This document shows, piece after piece, positions 14,936 through 23,504 of a DNA stretch of 48,250 nt. Source of the stretch: Oscillibacter sp. (GTDB lineage Bacteria; Bacillota; Clostridia; Oscillospirales; Oscillospiraceae); contig JALCRQ010000007.1 in the NCBI GenBank assembly GCA_022652655.1, positions 1-48,250 of the forward strand, read 5' to 3'. The translations under genes were made by a program, and so were the position numbers. The notes under the pieces are model-generated. The model was given only the letters and a program-made list of their open reading frames with translations. It had not been told where the DNA came from and did not search any database. The first letter of the stretch is position 1. Every line of letters starts with the position of its first letter.

Positions 14936-17017
14936 TTATTGCAGCAGCTGATTTTCGCCGGTGATCACGGCGGTGCCCACCTGATCGGCGGTAAAATAGG
15001 CGTTGAGAATGTCCACGGCGGTGGAGGCCAGAGACGCTCCGGTTCCGCCCTTTTCGATGGCGATGGCCAGGGCGATCTGGGGGTCGTCGTAGGGGGCGAA
15101 GCAGACAAACACGCCGTTGTTGACCTTCTGGCTGGAGACCTGGGCGGTGCCGGTTTTGGCGCCGGCCTCCACCACGCAGGAGCGGAAGTAGGAGGTAAGG
15201 GCGCCGGTGGTGGTCAGGTTGTGCATGCCCTGCTTCACCGCGCTGAGCGTGGATTCCTTGATGTTCAGATTGTTGCTGGGCTTGGGGGACTCGGCGTACA
15301 CCACCTGGGTGTTGTCGGCGTTTTTGACGGTTTTCAGCAGATGGGCGTCGTAATGCTTGCCGCCGGACACCAGCGTGGCGATGTAGTTGGCCAGCTGGAG
15401 GGGGGTGGCGGTGTAGCTGGCCTGGCCGAAGGCGGCCCAGGGAGCCAGATCCTGCCCGGCATCCTGCGTCGCCAGCGTGCCGGCGCGGTCGCCGATCTCA
15501 ATGCCGGTGTGCTTGCCCAGACCAAAGGCGGCGGCATACTCGTTGAGCTTGTCGAGGCCCAGGCGGTAGCCCACCTCGCCGAAGAAATAGTTGCAGGAGT
15601 TGGTGATGGCCTGTGTGACGTTGAGAGAGCCGTGGCCGGAGTGATTCCAGCAGTAGAAGCCCCACCGCTGGCCGTCTTTTTTGCTGGTGGGATAAACCCA
15701 GTAGCCGGTGTCCCGGATGGTGGTGGAGGTGGAGATGACGCCCTCCTCCAGTCCCGCCACGGCAGTGCAGGGCTTAAAGGTGGAGCCGGGGGCGTAGGTG
15801 CCCTGGGTGGCGCGGTTGAGGAAGGGCTTGGCGGGGTCGGTGCTGAGCGCCGCGTAGTTGGACTTGTACAGCGCGGGGTCGTAGGTGGGGTAGGAGGCCA
15901 GGGACAGAATATCCCCGGTGCCCACCTGAATGACGGCCGCGCCGGCGCCCCGGATAATGCCGTCCTTGGCGGTCATGCGGGAGACGGTGGCGCCCAGGGC
16001 GTCCTCCACCGCCTTTTGCAGGCGGAGATCAATGGTGATCGCCACCGTGTCGCCGGGCTTGGGCTCCACGGAATAGAGCTCGCTGGTGACCTTGCCCTCT
16101 GCGTTGGTGGAGACCACGCGTTTGCCGTCGGTGCCCCGGAGATACTCCTCAAAGGCCTTCTCCACGCCGGTTTTGCCCACCAGCTCATTGAGAGAGTAGC
16201 CTTTTTTCCGGTACTCGTCGGCCTCCACCTCAAAGATGTTGCCCACGGTGCCCAGGATGTGGGCCGCGCAGGAGGTGTTGTACTCCCGGGCGGAGGAGGA
16301 CGTCACCTTGACTCCCTGGTACCGCCCGTCGTTGACCAGGGAGATGAGGGAGGAGCTCACGTCCTCCACAATGACGTAGGGGGTGGTGTTGATCAGCTCC
16401 CGCACGCTGAGCTCATAGAGGATGCCCAGCACCGCCCGGGCGTCCGCGTCCGGCCAGTCGGCGGGGATGGAAAATTCTTTGCGCATATCGGCCATCAAAA
16501 CGTCCGCCGTCAGTCCGGCGGCGATGAGAGTGGATTCATCCACGTCCCGGTAGGAGGCGTCCGCGGCCACCAGCTTCATCCGCTTTTGGAGAAAGGTGAC
16601 GAAGCGGCGCTTCTGCGTGGTGGAGGTCTGATCGTAGGTATAGCTCCACGGGGCGGCGGAGCCCACCGGCAGATTGTCCTGCCAGGGGAGATTCTGCTGG
16701 CGGCAGAGGCGGATAATCCGCGCGATTGCCTCGTTTTCGTCGTCCTCCTTGCCCAGGAGACTGGGATCGAAGGTCAGATTGTAGGTCTGCCGGTTGGAGA
16801 CCAGCACGGTGCCGCTGCGGTCCGTGATGACGCCCCGGGAGGCCTCCACCGTCTGCTGGGTGGTAATCGTCCGGACGGACTGCTCTAGGTACTCCTTGCC
16901 GTGGACGACCTGGGTGTTGTAGAGCAGCCCCGTATAGCAGAGCAGGACGGCCAGCAGAAAGCCGCCCAGCAGGCGGAGCCGTCTGCGGCTGATGCGTTTG
17001 GGTTCACGTTCGTCCAT
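14936..17017 (-). CDS. mrdA: Penicillin-binding protein 2 (elongasome transpeptidase)
   Basis: 693-residue class B PBP that crosslinks peptidoglycan during sidewall elongation. A short cytoplasmic N-terminus (MDEREPKRISRRRLRLL) is followed by one transmembrane helix (GGFLLAVLLCYTGLLY) and the PBP dimerisation domain, including SRGVITDRSGTVLVSNR. The transpeptidase domain has SxxK at STFK (Ser about 412, Lys about 415), SxN at NSCNYFF, and KTG at AKTGTAQ (Lys about 621). The ATG at 17017 has GGAGG eight bases upstream. It is the last gene of maf - mreC - mreD - mrdA and begins 26 bp after mreD. The partner SEDS protein RodA is not in the window. Confidence 0.96.
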   Translation of the reverse strand: MDEREPKRISRRRLRLLGGFLLAVLLCYTGLLYNTQVVHGKEYLEQSVRTITTQQTVEASRGVITDRSGTVLVSNRQTYNLTFDPSLLGKEDDENEAIARIIRLCRQQNLPWQDNLPVGSAAPWSYTYDQTSTTQKRRFVTFLQKRMKLVAADASYRDVDESTLIAAGLTADVLMADMRKEFSIPADWPDADARAVLGILYELSVRELINTTPYVIVEDVSSSLISLVNDGRYQGVKVTSSSAREYNTSCAAHILGTVGNIFEVEADEYRKKGYSLNELVGKTGVEKAFEEYLRGTDGKRVVSTNAEGKVTSELYSVEPKPGDTVAITIDLRLQKAVEDALGATVSRMTAKDGIIRGAGAAVIQVGTGDILSLASYPTYDPALYKSNYAALSTDPAKPFLNRATQGTYAPGSTFKPCTAVAGLEEGVISTSTTIRDTGYWVYPTSKKDGQRWGFYCWNHSGHGSLNVTQAITNSCNYFFGEVGYRLGLDKLNEYAAAFGLGKHTGIEIGDRAGTLATQDAGQDLAPWAAFGQASYTATPLQLANYIATLVSGGKHYDAHLLKTVKNADNTQVVYAESPKPSNNLNIKESTLSAVKQGMHNLTTTGALTSYFRSCVVEAGAKTGTAQVSSQKVNNGVFVCFAPYDDPQIALAIAIEKGGTGASLASTAVDILNAYFTADQVGTAVITGENQLLQ

Positions 17018-17043
17018 AAAAAATTCCTCCTTGGCAGCGGCGC

Positions 17044-17556
17044 TCAGTCGTAGAAATGGCACTTGCGGCTGACCGCCCGGAACAGCAAAAAGACGGGAAG
17101 GACAAAGGGAAGGGTCACGCCGGTCTCCTTCAGGGCCACCAGGGCGGCCGTCCCGAAGGCGCGCTGTCCGGTGAGCGCCAGAATCAGCAGGTGAAAGGCG
17201 TCCGTCAGCACGAAGGCGGCGGCGGAGGCGGCCAGGGCGCAGAGGACGCCGGCGGGAAGCCAGCTCTCCGCCATCAGTCCGGCGCACAGTCCCGCCGCGG
17301 GAAAAATCAGCGTGTAGAAGCAGGGAATGGGGCCGCCCAGGGCCAGATCGCAGGCCACGCCCAGCACCAGCGCGTACGCGGAGCCCGCCACGGGCCCCTC
17401 GTACATCCCCACCAGCGCCGTCAGCGCCGGATAGAGAAACGGCATGACGCCCCACAGCAGCAGAAATTGCAGCACAAAGCCCTGGAACAGCAGGGCCGCC
17501 AGCGTGGCGGCTCCGTACAGGGCCCATTTAATCATGGTTTCAGATCGTCCGATCAA
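17044..17556 (-). CDS. mreD: Rod shape-determining membrane protein MreD
   Basis: 170-residue multi-pass membrane protein of the elongasome, linking MreC to the wall synthases. It has about five hydrophobic helices (ALYGAATLAALLFQGFVLQF, PVAGSAYALVLGVACDLAL, PAAGLCAGLMAESW and two more). Sequence conservation in this family is poor, so the call rests on topology, size and position between mreC and mrdA. A TTG start at 17556 is preferred: GGGAGG is nine bases upstream of it, whereas the first ATG (17535) has no site at the right distance. Function follows from the cluster. Confidence 0.88.
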   Translation of the reverse strand: MIGRSETMIKWALYGAATLAALLFQGFVLQFLLLWGVMPFLYPALTALVGMYEGPVAGSAYALVLGVACDLALGGPIPCFYTLIFPAAGLCAGLMAESWLPAGVLCALAASAAAFVLTDAFHLLILALTGQRAFGTAALVALKETGVTLPFVLPVFLLFRAVSRKCHFYD

Positions 17557-17600
17557 GAGAAGCAGCCTCCCTTTTGACGCCCAAAGCGGCCGGGCGGAGT

Positions 17601-18440
17601 TTATCCGGCGGCCGTGAAGGATTTGATGATAAAGACCTCGCTGAGATTGGCCAGATCGGCCTCCGGCGTCAGCGTGGCGTACTCCGTGGCGCCGGCGTCG
17701 TCCAGCTGCACGGCATCCACCGAGCCGATGACCAGGCCCGAGGGATAGTAGCCGCCCAGGCCGGAGGTAACCACCAGGTCGCCGTTGAGCAGGCTGCTCT
17801 TGGCGGGCAGATAGCTGAGCTTCAGCTTGCCCTGGGGCATGAGGTTGAAATCCCCCTGGGCCACGCCGATGTCGCTGGTGCGGAACACCTGGGCGCCCAG
17901 GGAGGCGTCGGTGTCCAGCACCGTCAGAACGGTGCACCAGTTAAGCCCCACCCGGGTCACAATGCCCACCAGGTAGCCCTCCTCGGTGATGACGCAGTCG
18001 TTGACCTTCACGTCCTGGGAGGTGCCCTTGTTCAGCGTCAGGGAGGAGGTCCAGTTGGAGCTGGAGCGCTCCGTCACCGCGGCGGTTTCGTACCGGAACT
18101 CCGGCCGCTTTTCCTGCAGGTTCAGCAGCTTGTGCAGCCGGTCGTTCTCATCGCTGGCGGTCTGCCCCTGCCGGACCTGAGACTCCATTTCGGCGATCTT
18201 CTTTTTCAGCGCCTTGTTTTCCTTTTTCAGCTCCTGATAGTCCTGATAGTAGGCCCATTTGTCGCCGATCCAGTCCGAAACGGCGGTATAGGCCGTCCGG
18301 AAGGGGGAGGCCACCACGCCGGTGAGATTGGCCAGCGGGGAGGAGGTATTGCTGAAATAGGACAGTACGGCCATGGCCACCGCGATGACCGCGGCGGCAA
18401 AAAGGACCCACAGTCCGTGCCGTTTCAGAAAATTTTTCAA
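17601..18440 (-). CDS. mreC: Rod shape-determining protein MreC
   Basis: 279-residue bitopic membrane protein that scaffolds the elongation machinery and activates PBP2. The short cytoplasmic N-terminus KNFLKRHG is followed by one transmembrane helix (LWVLFAAAVIAVAMAVLSYF). A coiled coil spans about residues 65-110 (YQELKKENKALKKKIAEMES). The extracellular beta-barrel pair holds LNKGTSQDVKVNDCVITEEG, YLVGIVTRVG, LVVTSGLGGYYPSGLVIG. The TTG at 18440 is chosen because it gives the family start K-N-F-L-K and has GAGGGG six bases upstream; TTG 18458 is an alternative. It follows maf by 10 bp. mreB is not in the window. Confidence 0.94.
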   Translation of the reverse strand: MKNFLKRHGLWVLFAAAVIAVAMAVLSYFSNTSSPLANLTGVVASPFRTAYTAVSDWIGDKWAYYQDYQELKKENKALKKKIAEMESQVRQGQTASDENDRLHKLLNLQEKRPEFRYETAAVTERSSSNWTSSLTLNKGTSQDVKVNDCVITEEGYLVGIVTRVGLNWCTVLTVLDTDASLGAQVFRTSDIGVAQGDFNLMPQGKLKLSYLPAKSSLLNGDLVVTSGLGGYYPSGLVIGSVDAVQLDDAGATEYATLTPEADLANLSEVFIIKSFTAAG

Positions 18441-18450
18441 AGCGAACCCC

Positions 18451-19029
18451 TCAATCAAAAAACGTGACGCCGAACTCCGCCAGCATCCGGGAAAGACGGA
18501 GCACCGGCAGGCCCATGACGTTGTAAAAATCCCCCCGGATTCCCTCCACCAGAAGGGAGCCCAGGCCCTGAACGCCGTAGGCCCCGGCCTTGTCCATGGG
18601 CTCGCCCGTCCGGATGTAGCCCCGCAGCTCCCGCTCCGACGCGGGACGGAAGCGCACCTCGGTGGACTCGCTCTGGGTCAGCGCCCGGTCGCCCTGGCGG
18701 ACAGTGACGCCGGTGCAGACGGTGTGGCAGCGGCCCTGGAGGGCCGTCAGCATCCGCAGCGCGTCCGCCTGGTCCCGGGGCTTGCCCAGCCGGGCGCCGT
18801 CCAGAAAGACCATGGTGTCCGCGGTGATGAGAATCTCCTCCGCCGAGCAGAGGGCGCGGCCGGCGTCGGCCTTCTCCCGGGAGATGTGCTCCACCGCCTG
18901 CCGGGGCGTCAGTCCCGGAGGACAGGTCTCCTCCGTCTGCGGCACCCGGATCTCAAAGTCCTCCAGCCCCATCCGGCGGAGCAGCTCCCGCCGCCGGGGC
19001 GAGCCGGAGCACAGTACGAGCTTTGCCAT
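18451..19029 (-). CDS. maf: Maf-family nucleotide pyrophosphatase
   Basis: 192 residues. Maf proteins hydrolyse dTTP, UTP or modified nucleoside triphosphates to monophosphates and have been linked to septum control. The N-terminal LVLCSGSPRRRELLRRMGL is the family signature. Further motifs are SREKADAG, ITADTMVFLDG with the metal-binding Asp, LGKPRDQADALRML, and DKAGAYGVQGLGSLLVEGI. GAGAGG lies eight bases before the ATG at 19029. It heads the maf - mreC - mreD - mrdA series, a common arrangement in Firmicutes. Substrate subtype is not decidable by eye. Confidence 0.95.
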   Translation of the reverse strand: MAKLVLCSGSPRRRELLRRMGLEDFEIRVPQTEETCPPGLTPRQAVEHISREKADAGRALCSAEEILITADTMVFLDGARLGKPRDQADALRMLTALQGRCHTVCTGVTVRQGDRALTQSESTEVRFRPASERELRGYIRTGEPMDKAGAYGVQGLGSLLVEGIRGDFYNVMGLPVLRLSRMLAEFGVTFFD

Positions 19030-19128
19030 TTTTTCAACCTCTCAAACACATCGCGGCAGATACGGACGCAAGTAAAATACCTTTACAACAGATGCCGTCA
19101 GAGCCGCGGCGGAAATTTCCCTGTTTCG

Positions 19129-19560
19129 TCACCGGCCGGTGGAGCCGAAGCCGCCCCGGTCGGGGCTGTCCAGATGCTCCACCCGGCGGAAGGTCAGGCG
19201 GGGCTGGTTTTGCATAATACGGAACTGGCAGATCCGGGCGCCCTTCTCAATCACCGCGTCCCGGGTGGCGTAGGCTGGGAAAAACCACTGATCTCCGTCG
19301 CCCCGGTAGGTGCAGTCCACCACCCCCATGGAGTTGGTCTGCAGCAGCCCGTAATTTTTAAAGGTGGAGCTGCGGGGCACCAGATGGGCCTCCCAGCCCT
19401 CGGGCAGGGCAATGGCCACACCCAGCGGAATCAGCCGAAACTCTCCGGCCTTCAGAACTGCCGTCTCCGCGGCATAGAGATCAATCCAGTCCGACTTGCC
19501 TTCCACATACTGAAGCTCCGGCAGGTCGGGGGAAAAATATTTTACTTCTAGGGTTTCCAT
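19129..19560 (-). CDS. dut: dUTP diphosphatase
   Basis: 143-residue trimeric dUTPase converting dUTP to dUMP and pyrophosphate, keeping uracil out of DNA and feeding dTMP synthesis. Visible motifs are DLYAAETAVLKAGEFRLIP (motif 1), VPRSSTFKNYGLLQTN (motif 2), GVVDCTYRGDGDQW (motif 3) and the C-terminal RGGFGSTGR arm (motif 5) that closes over the active site. Motif 2 has PRSS in place of the more usual GRSG. The ATG at 19560 has AGGAG five bases upstream. The 95 bp before it are unusually AT-rich and contain a TATAAT, but no -35 at proper spacing was found. Confidence 0.96.
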   Translation of the reverse strand: METLEVKYFSPDLPELQYVEGKSDWIDLYAAETAVLKAGEFRLIPLGVAIALPEGWEAHLVPRSSTFKNYGLLQTNSMGVVDCTYRGDGDQWFFPAYATRDAVIEKGARICQFRIMQNQPRLTFRRVEHLDSPDRGGFGSTGR

Positions 19561-19655
19561 ACGCACTCCTGTGATTATTATTTGTATTATATATTGTAAA
19601 TATTACTATTAGGAATCAAAATTCAGACCCCGGACTGGGAAATCCGGCAGCGAGG

Positions 19656-21761
19656 TCACTCCACGCCCCGCTGGTAAAGCCCCCGGGTAAAGGGGCCCCG
19701 GGGAGCGGTTTCGTCCCGGTACGCCCGGAAAACCCGGACGCACTCCTCCGGGGATTCGGAGGTAAACCGAAGCCGGGCAAAGGCCAGGCCCAGGGAGCTC
19801 CAGCTCCGGCGCCGGTCGCCCAGATAGAGGGGCAGGCTGTTCTCAATCTCCGTGCGGTGGCCGTAGGCCGGCAGCAGGGGAAAGCGGGCCCCGGTGCGGT
19901 CGCAGAGATAATGGCTCCCGGCGCAGCGTCCGGCGGCGGGAATCTCGGGGCCTCCGGCGCCGCAGGCGCAGCCCAGGGCGTTTTGGATGAGGCAGTTCTC
20001 CGTGATCATCAGCGGCAGGCGGCCGTAGACGATGGCCTCGGCGGGGAGGAGCTTTGCAAGATCCCGGATCTGGGCAAAGCGCAGCTCGAAGGAGACGCAG
20101 GCGGAGGAGAGCCCCGCCTCCGCCAGAAATTCCAGGGAGCGGGAGTTAAAGACGTTGAGTCCGAAATCCCCGTACAGGGCCAGGCCGGTGCCCCGGACCA
20201 GGGGCAGGTGACCCAGATTACCCACCGCGGCGGCGCGGACGCCCAGCGTCTGCGCCCGTTCCAGCGCTCGGCGCAGGGCCGGCTCGTCGCCGTCCCGCCA
20301 GACCCGGGGGAGAACGGCGCACCATGTCCCGCCGAATTGCGGCAGGGCCGGCACAGACGCCAGAGCGGAAAGCGGCAGAAAAACCCGAGCGGGGCCCAGG
20401 GCCAGCAGCTCCGGCGTGATCTGAAAGAAAGAGGCGGCGGAAACGGTCCACTCCGGCGCGGCGGCGGAGCAGTCCGCCTCCGGCAGGGGAGGGACGGGGT
20501 TTTCCCGGCGGGGCGGCACGGCGCAGCGGGCGTCGCTCAGGGCGCTGAGCGCTTCCCGGCGCAGGGCGTTCACCGCGGCGGCGGAGAGGGAGAGCCCCTC
20601 CTCCGCCGTCACCTCCGGGTGGGGGCAGAAATAGGGGGTGCCCCCGGTTTTGGAGAGCCGGGCGGCCAGCTCCTCCCCGGTGACGGCCCGGGTGCGGGCA
20701 GGTTCGGGTGCGGGGCCGGATACCGTGACGGAGCGGCCGCAGCCGTCGTCGGCGGTGAGCTCCGCCGGGCGGCCCTGCCGGACAGAGAGGGAGAGGCGCA
20801 CAGGCACGGTGGGAGGGCAGTCGGTTTCATAGGCGGCCCGGGCGGCGGCGAAAAGTGCCTTGGGCTCCGGCGCGTCCTCCGGCCGGGAGCCGAACATGCC
20901 CGGTCCCTTTTTGCCCCGCCAGTACCAGTCGGTAAAGCCCTGCCGGGAAAAGGCCTGTTCCAGCGCGGCGGTTTCCTCCCCGGTGGGGAGGCGGCGCTCC
21001 CGCAGGAGGCGGGCATAGATGCTCGTCACCACCGCCACATATTCCGGGCGCTTCATCCGGCCCTCCAGCTTGAGACAGGCGGCGCCCGTCTCCTCCATCT
21101 GGCGGAGGGAACAGGCCAGGCAGGCGTCCTTCAGGGACAGGGGATGGCCGCCTTTGGCGGGGCCGTCGATCCCGTAGGGCAGACGGCAGGGCTGGGCGCA
21201 TTTGCCCCGGTTGCCGGAGCGTCCGCCGATCAGCGCGCTCATGGCGCACTGGCCGGAGTAGCACATGCACAGGGCGCCGTGGCCGAACAGCTCGATCTCC
21301 GCGCCGCAGTCCCGGGCGGCGGCCGCGTCCTCCCGGGAGCACTCCCGGGCCAGCACAATCCGCCGGCAGCCCATGGCCGCAGCCTCCCGGGCGCCGCCGG
21401 AGGTAAAGATGCTCATCTGGGTGCTGGCGTGAAGCGGCAGGTCGGGCAGCGTCCGGCGCAGCAGGGTAAAAAGGCCCCAGTCCTGCACCAGAACCGCGTC
21501 CGCGCCCAAGTCGGACGCCCGCCGCGCCGTCTCCAGCGCCGTGGGCAGCTCCCGGTCGGAGAGCAGCGTGTTCAGCGTCAGATAGACCCGGACGCCCCGC
21601 TCCCGGCAAAAGCGCAGAGCCTGCGCAAATTCCTCATCCGTAAAATTTTTGGCGTTTCGCCGGGCATTGAACTCCCCCCAGCCCAGATAGACCGCGTCTG
21701 CGCCGCAGGTCACGGCGGCGCGGAGCGATTCGGGGGAACCGGCGGGAGAGAGAAGCTCCAT
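19656..21761 (-). CDS. Peptidase U32 family protein (RlhA/YhbU-like)
   Basis: 701-residue cytoplasmic protein. The N-terminal U32 domain begins MELLSPAGSPESLRAAVTCG and includes GADAVYLGWGEFNARRNAKN, ADAVLVQDWG and LHASTQMSIFTSGG. The cysteine cluster runs CMCYSGQCAMS through GNRGKCAQPCR, with further Cys downstream (KDACLACSLRQM). This arrangement is that of the large U32 proteins, whose E. coli member RlhA hydroxylates 23S rRNA; true protease activity is doubtful. The C-terminal 300 residues include a second barrel-like segment (YGRLPLMITENCLIQ). Its ATG overlaps the zapA stop by one base (TGATG), so the two are translationally coupled. Substrate unknown. Confidence 0.9.
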   Translation of the reverse strand: MELLSPAGSPESLRAAVTCGADAVYLGWGEFNARRNAKNFTDEEFAQALRFCRERGVRVYLTLNTLLSDRELPTALETARRASDLGADAVLVQDWGLFTLLRRTLPDLPLHASTQMSIFTSGGAREAAAMGCRRIVLARECSREDAAAARDCGAEIELFGHGALCMCYSGQCAMSALIGGRSGNRGKCAQPCRLPYGIDGPAKGGHPLSLKDACLACSLRQMEETGAACLKLEGRMKRPEYVAVVTSIYARLLRERRLPTGEETAALEQAFSRQGFTDWYWRGKKGPGMFGSRPEDAPEPKALFAAARAAYETDCPPTVPVRLSLSVRQGRPAELTADDGCGRSVTVSGPAPEPARTRAVTGEELAARLSKTGGTPYFCPHPEVTAEEGLSLSAAAVNALRREALSALSDARCAVPPRRENPVPPLPEADCSAAAPEWTVSAASFFQITPELLALGPARVFLPLSALASVPALPQFGGTWCAVLPRVWRDGDEPALRRALERAQTLGVRAAAVGNLGHLPLVRGTGLALYGDFGLNVFNSRSLEFLAEAGLSSACVSFELRFAQIRDLAKLLPAEAIVYGRLPLMITENCLIQNALGCACGAGGPEIPAAGRCAGSHYLCDRTGARFPLLPAYGHRTEIENSLPLYLGDRRRSWSSLGLAFARLRFTSESPEECVRVFRAYRDETAPRGPFTRGLYQRGVE

Positions 21762-22114
21762 CAATGATTGCTGCCCCCGCGGTTTCCGCCGTGGCCGGCG
21801 TCCAGCTTCTGCTGGAGGCGGAACACCTCGCGCTTCAGCTCGCTGACCTCGTTCTGGGCCTTCCCGGCCTCGTCCAGATACTGCTTGATCTGGCCCCGCA
21901 GCTGCTCGGACGACGATTGCTCCTTAAAGAGATCGTCGGCGATGTTGGCGGCGGTGAGCACCGCGGCGTCGCTGCGCCCCACGTGGGAGCCGCTGAGAAT
22001 TTCCTGCATTTTCTGATCCACATAGGAGCCGATTTTCTGCATATAGGCGGCATTTTCGTCCGTGACGAAGGTGTAGTCCTCTCCGCAGATATTGACGATC
22101 ACGCGATTTTCCAT
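21761..22114 (-). CDS. zapA: Cell division protein ZapA
   Basis: 117-residue protein that crosslinks FtsZ filaments at the division ring. The N-terminal domain has VIVNICGEDYTFVTDENAAY and IGSYVDQKMQEI. ADDLFKEQSSSEQLRGQIKQ leads into a C-terminal coiled coil (NEVSELKREVFRLQQKLDAG). The C-terminus is Gly/Asn-rich. The ATG at 22114 has GGAGGG seven bases upstream; the frame stays open further up without conservation. zapA followed by a U32 gene is a common Firmicutes pair. It lies divergent to the DnaD-like gene across a repeat-containing gap. Confidence 0.93.
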   Translation of the reverse strand: MENRVIVNICGEDYTFVTDENAAYMQKIGSYVDQKMQEILSGSHVGRSDAAVLTAANIADDLFKEQSSSEQLRGQIKQYLDEAGKAQNEVSELKREVFRLQQKLDAGHGGNRGGSNH

Positions 22115-22244
22115 AGTCTGGCCCTCCTTTTTATCTTTCCCGCCCGGCGGCCGGGCAAATCCGATTCTCTTTTTGATCCGGCGGAGGCCCGCCGGGGTGA
22201 AGGCTGCGGCACAGTCTGCCGAAAGGGAGTTTCCTCTTTTCGGC

Positions 22245-22414
22245 CGCACCGCGCTTTGCGGCTATTGTACCATAAATTGCCCGCAATTTATGGTACTCCG
22301 GTATCCACGCAAGCTGCCCCTGAAAGAGGCGGGGCGGCGGACGATTGCAATGCGCCAAAGCGCACCGCGCTTTGCTGCGCAGGCACAACAGCCGCTTTGC
22401 GGCTATTGTACCAC
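22245..22414. repeat. Intergenic palindromic repeat element, copy 1 (composite)
   Basis: In the 455-bp divergent gap, the 14-mer GCACCGCGCTTTGC occurs at 22246 and 22362 (period 116), and CTTTGCGGCTATTGTACCA occurs at 22254 and 22395. Between them is a perfect hairpin, TACCATAAATTG (22268-22279) with its complement (22284-22295). The sequence GCGGCTATTGTACCACAG is close to GCGGCTATTATAGCACAG at 30987 and to the complement of the start of the 48133-48250 repeat. The rest of this gap holds only the promoter at 22509-22537. Confidence 0.8.
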
Positions 22415-22508
22415 AGATTCCCACCCTTCGCTACCGGAAAGCGCAACTTTTCTTACGCCTTTGGGCGGCTTTTTTCCGGCAGTTTTTCGCCCCGGAGAGA
22501 AGTTTGGG

Positions 22509-22537
22509 TTGTTCTCCCGGGGAAATTCGTGTAGAAT
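22509..22537 (+). promoter_or_regulatory. Promoter of the DnaD/DnaI-like operon
   Basis: TTGTTC (22509-22514), a 17-base spacer, then TAGAAT (22532-22537), 32 bp before the ATG at 22570. The spacing is ideal and the hexamers are moderate. Confidence 0.65.
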
Positions 22538-22569
22538 AGGCGTGATAAAACGGGAAGGGGGGCGAGAGC

Positions 22570-23502
22570 ATGGCGGACTGTCTGATCCGCACCGGCGATG
22601 AGAGCGTGACCATCCCCGGCTCCGTGGCGGCGCAGCTGCTGCGGCGGGGCGACGGAGACGCGGCGCTGCTTTACCTGGCGCTGCTGCGTCATCACGGCAC
22701 GGTGCAGCCCCGCTCTCTGGCCGGTGAGCTGCGCTGGGACCGGGAGCGGATTGAGCGGGCGGAGACGGTTTTGCGGGAACTGCGGCTCATTGCCCCCCAG
22801 GAGGAGGCGCCGCCGCTTCCGCCGGAGGAGCGGCCGGGCTACGGCCCGGACGAGGTGGCGGAAAAGCTGGAGGGCAGCGGGGAGTTTCGGGCGCTGACCG
22901 GCCAGGTGGAGCGGCGCCTGGGCCGTCGGCTTACCACCCCGGACGTCAGCACGCTGCTGGGCCTCTATGATTTTCTGGGGCTGCCGGCGGACGTCATCTA
23001 CCTTCTGGTCTGCCACTGCGCGGAGCGGACGGAGCGCCGGCTGGGGCCGGGCCGCCGGCCGGGCATGCGGCAGATCGAAAAAGAGGGCTACGCCTGGGCC
23101 CGGATGGGCATCGACACCCAGGCCGAGGCCGCCGCGTATCTCAAAAAATGGGCGGAGCGCCAGGGTGCGCTGCCGCAGTACATGCACGCACTGCAGCTGG
23201 GGGATCGGGCGCCGTCGGCGTCGGAGGAGAAGTACCTTCTGTCCTGGGCGGAGATGGGCTTTCCGCCGGAGAGCGCGGCGCTGGCCTATGACCGAACCGT
23301 CCTGCGCTGCCATGAGCTGAAATGGCCGTATCTCAACGGGATCCTGAAAAAGTGGCACGAGGCGGGACTGCACACGCCGGAACAGATCGCCGCCGGGGAT
23401 CGCCCGGCGTCCCGGGAGCCGGCCCGGCAGGAGCCCCGGCCTGATGCCGGCCGCTGGATGGAGCGGTATACCCGGAATCTGCGTAAGGAGAGGGAGGAGT
23501 AA
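22570..23502 (+). CDS. DnaD-domain replication initiation protein
   Basis: 310 residues. The N-terminal winged-helix-like part (residues about 20-75, ALLYLALLRHHGTVQPRSLA) is followed by two DnaB_2/DnaD-type modules. The first, about 105-195, has LGRRLTTPDVSTLLGLYDFL, LPADVIYLLVCHCAE and GYAWARMGIDTQAEAAAYL. The second, about 215-280, has LLSWAEMGFPPESAALAYDR and LKWPYLNGILKKWHEAGLHT. DnaD proteins remodel DNA and help load the replicative helicase at origins in Firmicutes. The ATG at 22570 follows GGAAGGGGGGCGAGAGC. The DnaI-like gene begins 2 bp after its stop, so the two form a helicase-loading pair. Confidence 0.9.
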   Translation: MADCLIRTGDESVTIPGSVAAQLLRRGDGDAALLYLALLRHHGTVQPRSLAGELRWDRERIERAETVLRELRLIAPQEEAPPLPPEERPGYGPDEVAEKLEGSGEFRALTGQVERRLGRRLTTPDVSTLLGLYDFLGLPADVIYLLVCHCAERTERRLGPGRRPGMRQIEKEGYAWARMGIDTQAEAAAYLKKWAERQGALPQYMHALQLGDRAPSASEEKYLLSWAEMGFPPESAALAYDRTVLRCHELKWPYLNGILKKWHEAGLHTPEQIAAGDRPASREPARQEPRPDAGRWMERYTRNLRKEREE

Positions 23503-23504
23503 GG

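Noticed and set aside
19567-19655. A clear promoter for dut in the AT-rich gap
   Set aside because: A TATAAT is present, but the nearest TTGATT is 22 bases away; spacing is too long to call.
22245-22414. A CRISPR array in the repeat-containing gap
   Set aside because: Repeats are few, unevenly spaced, palindromic mosaics without unique spacers of constant length, and no cas genes are present.
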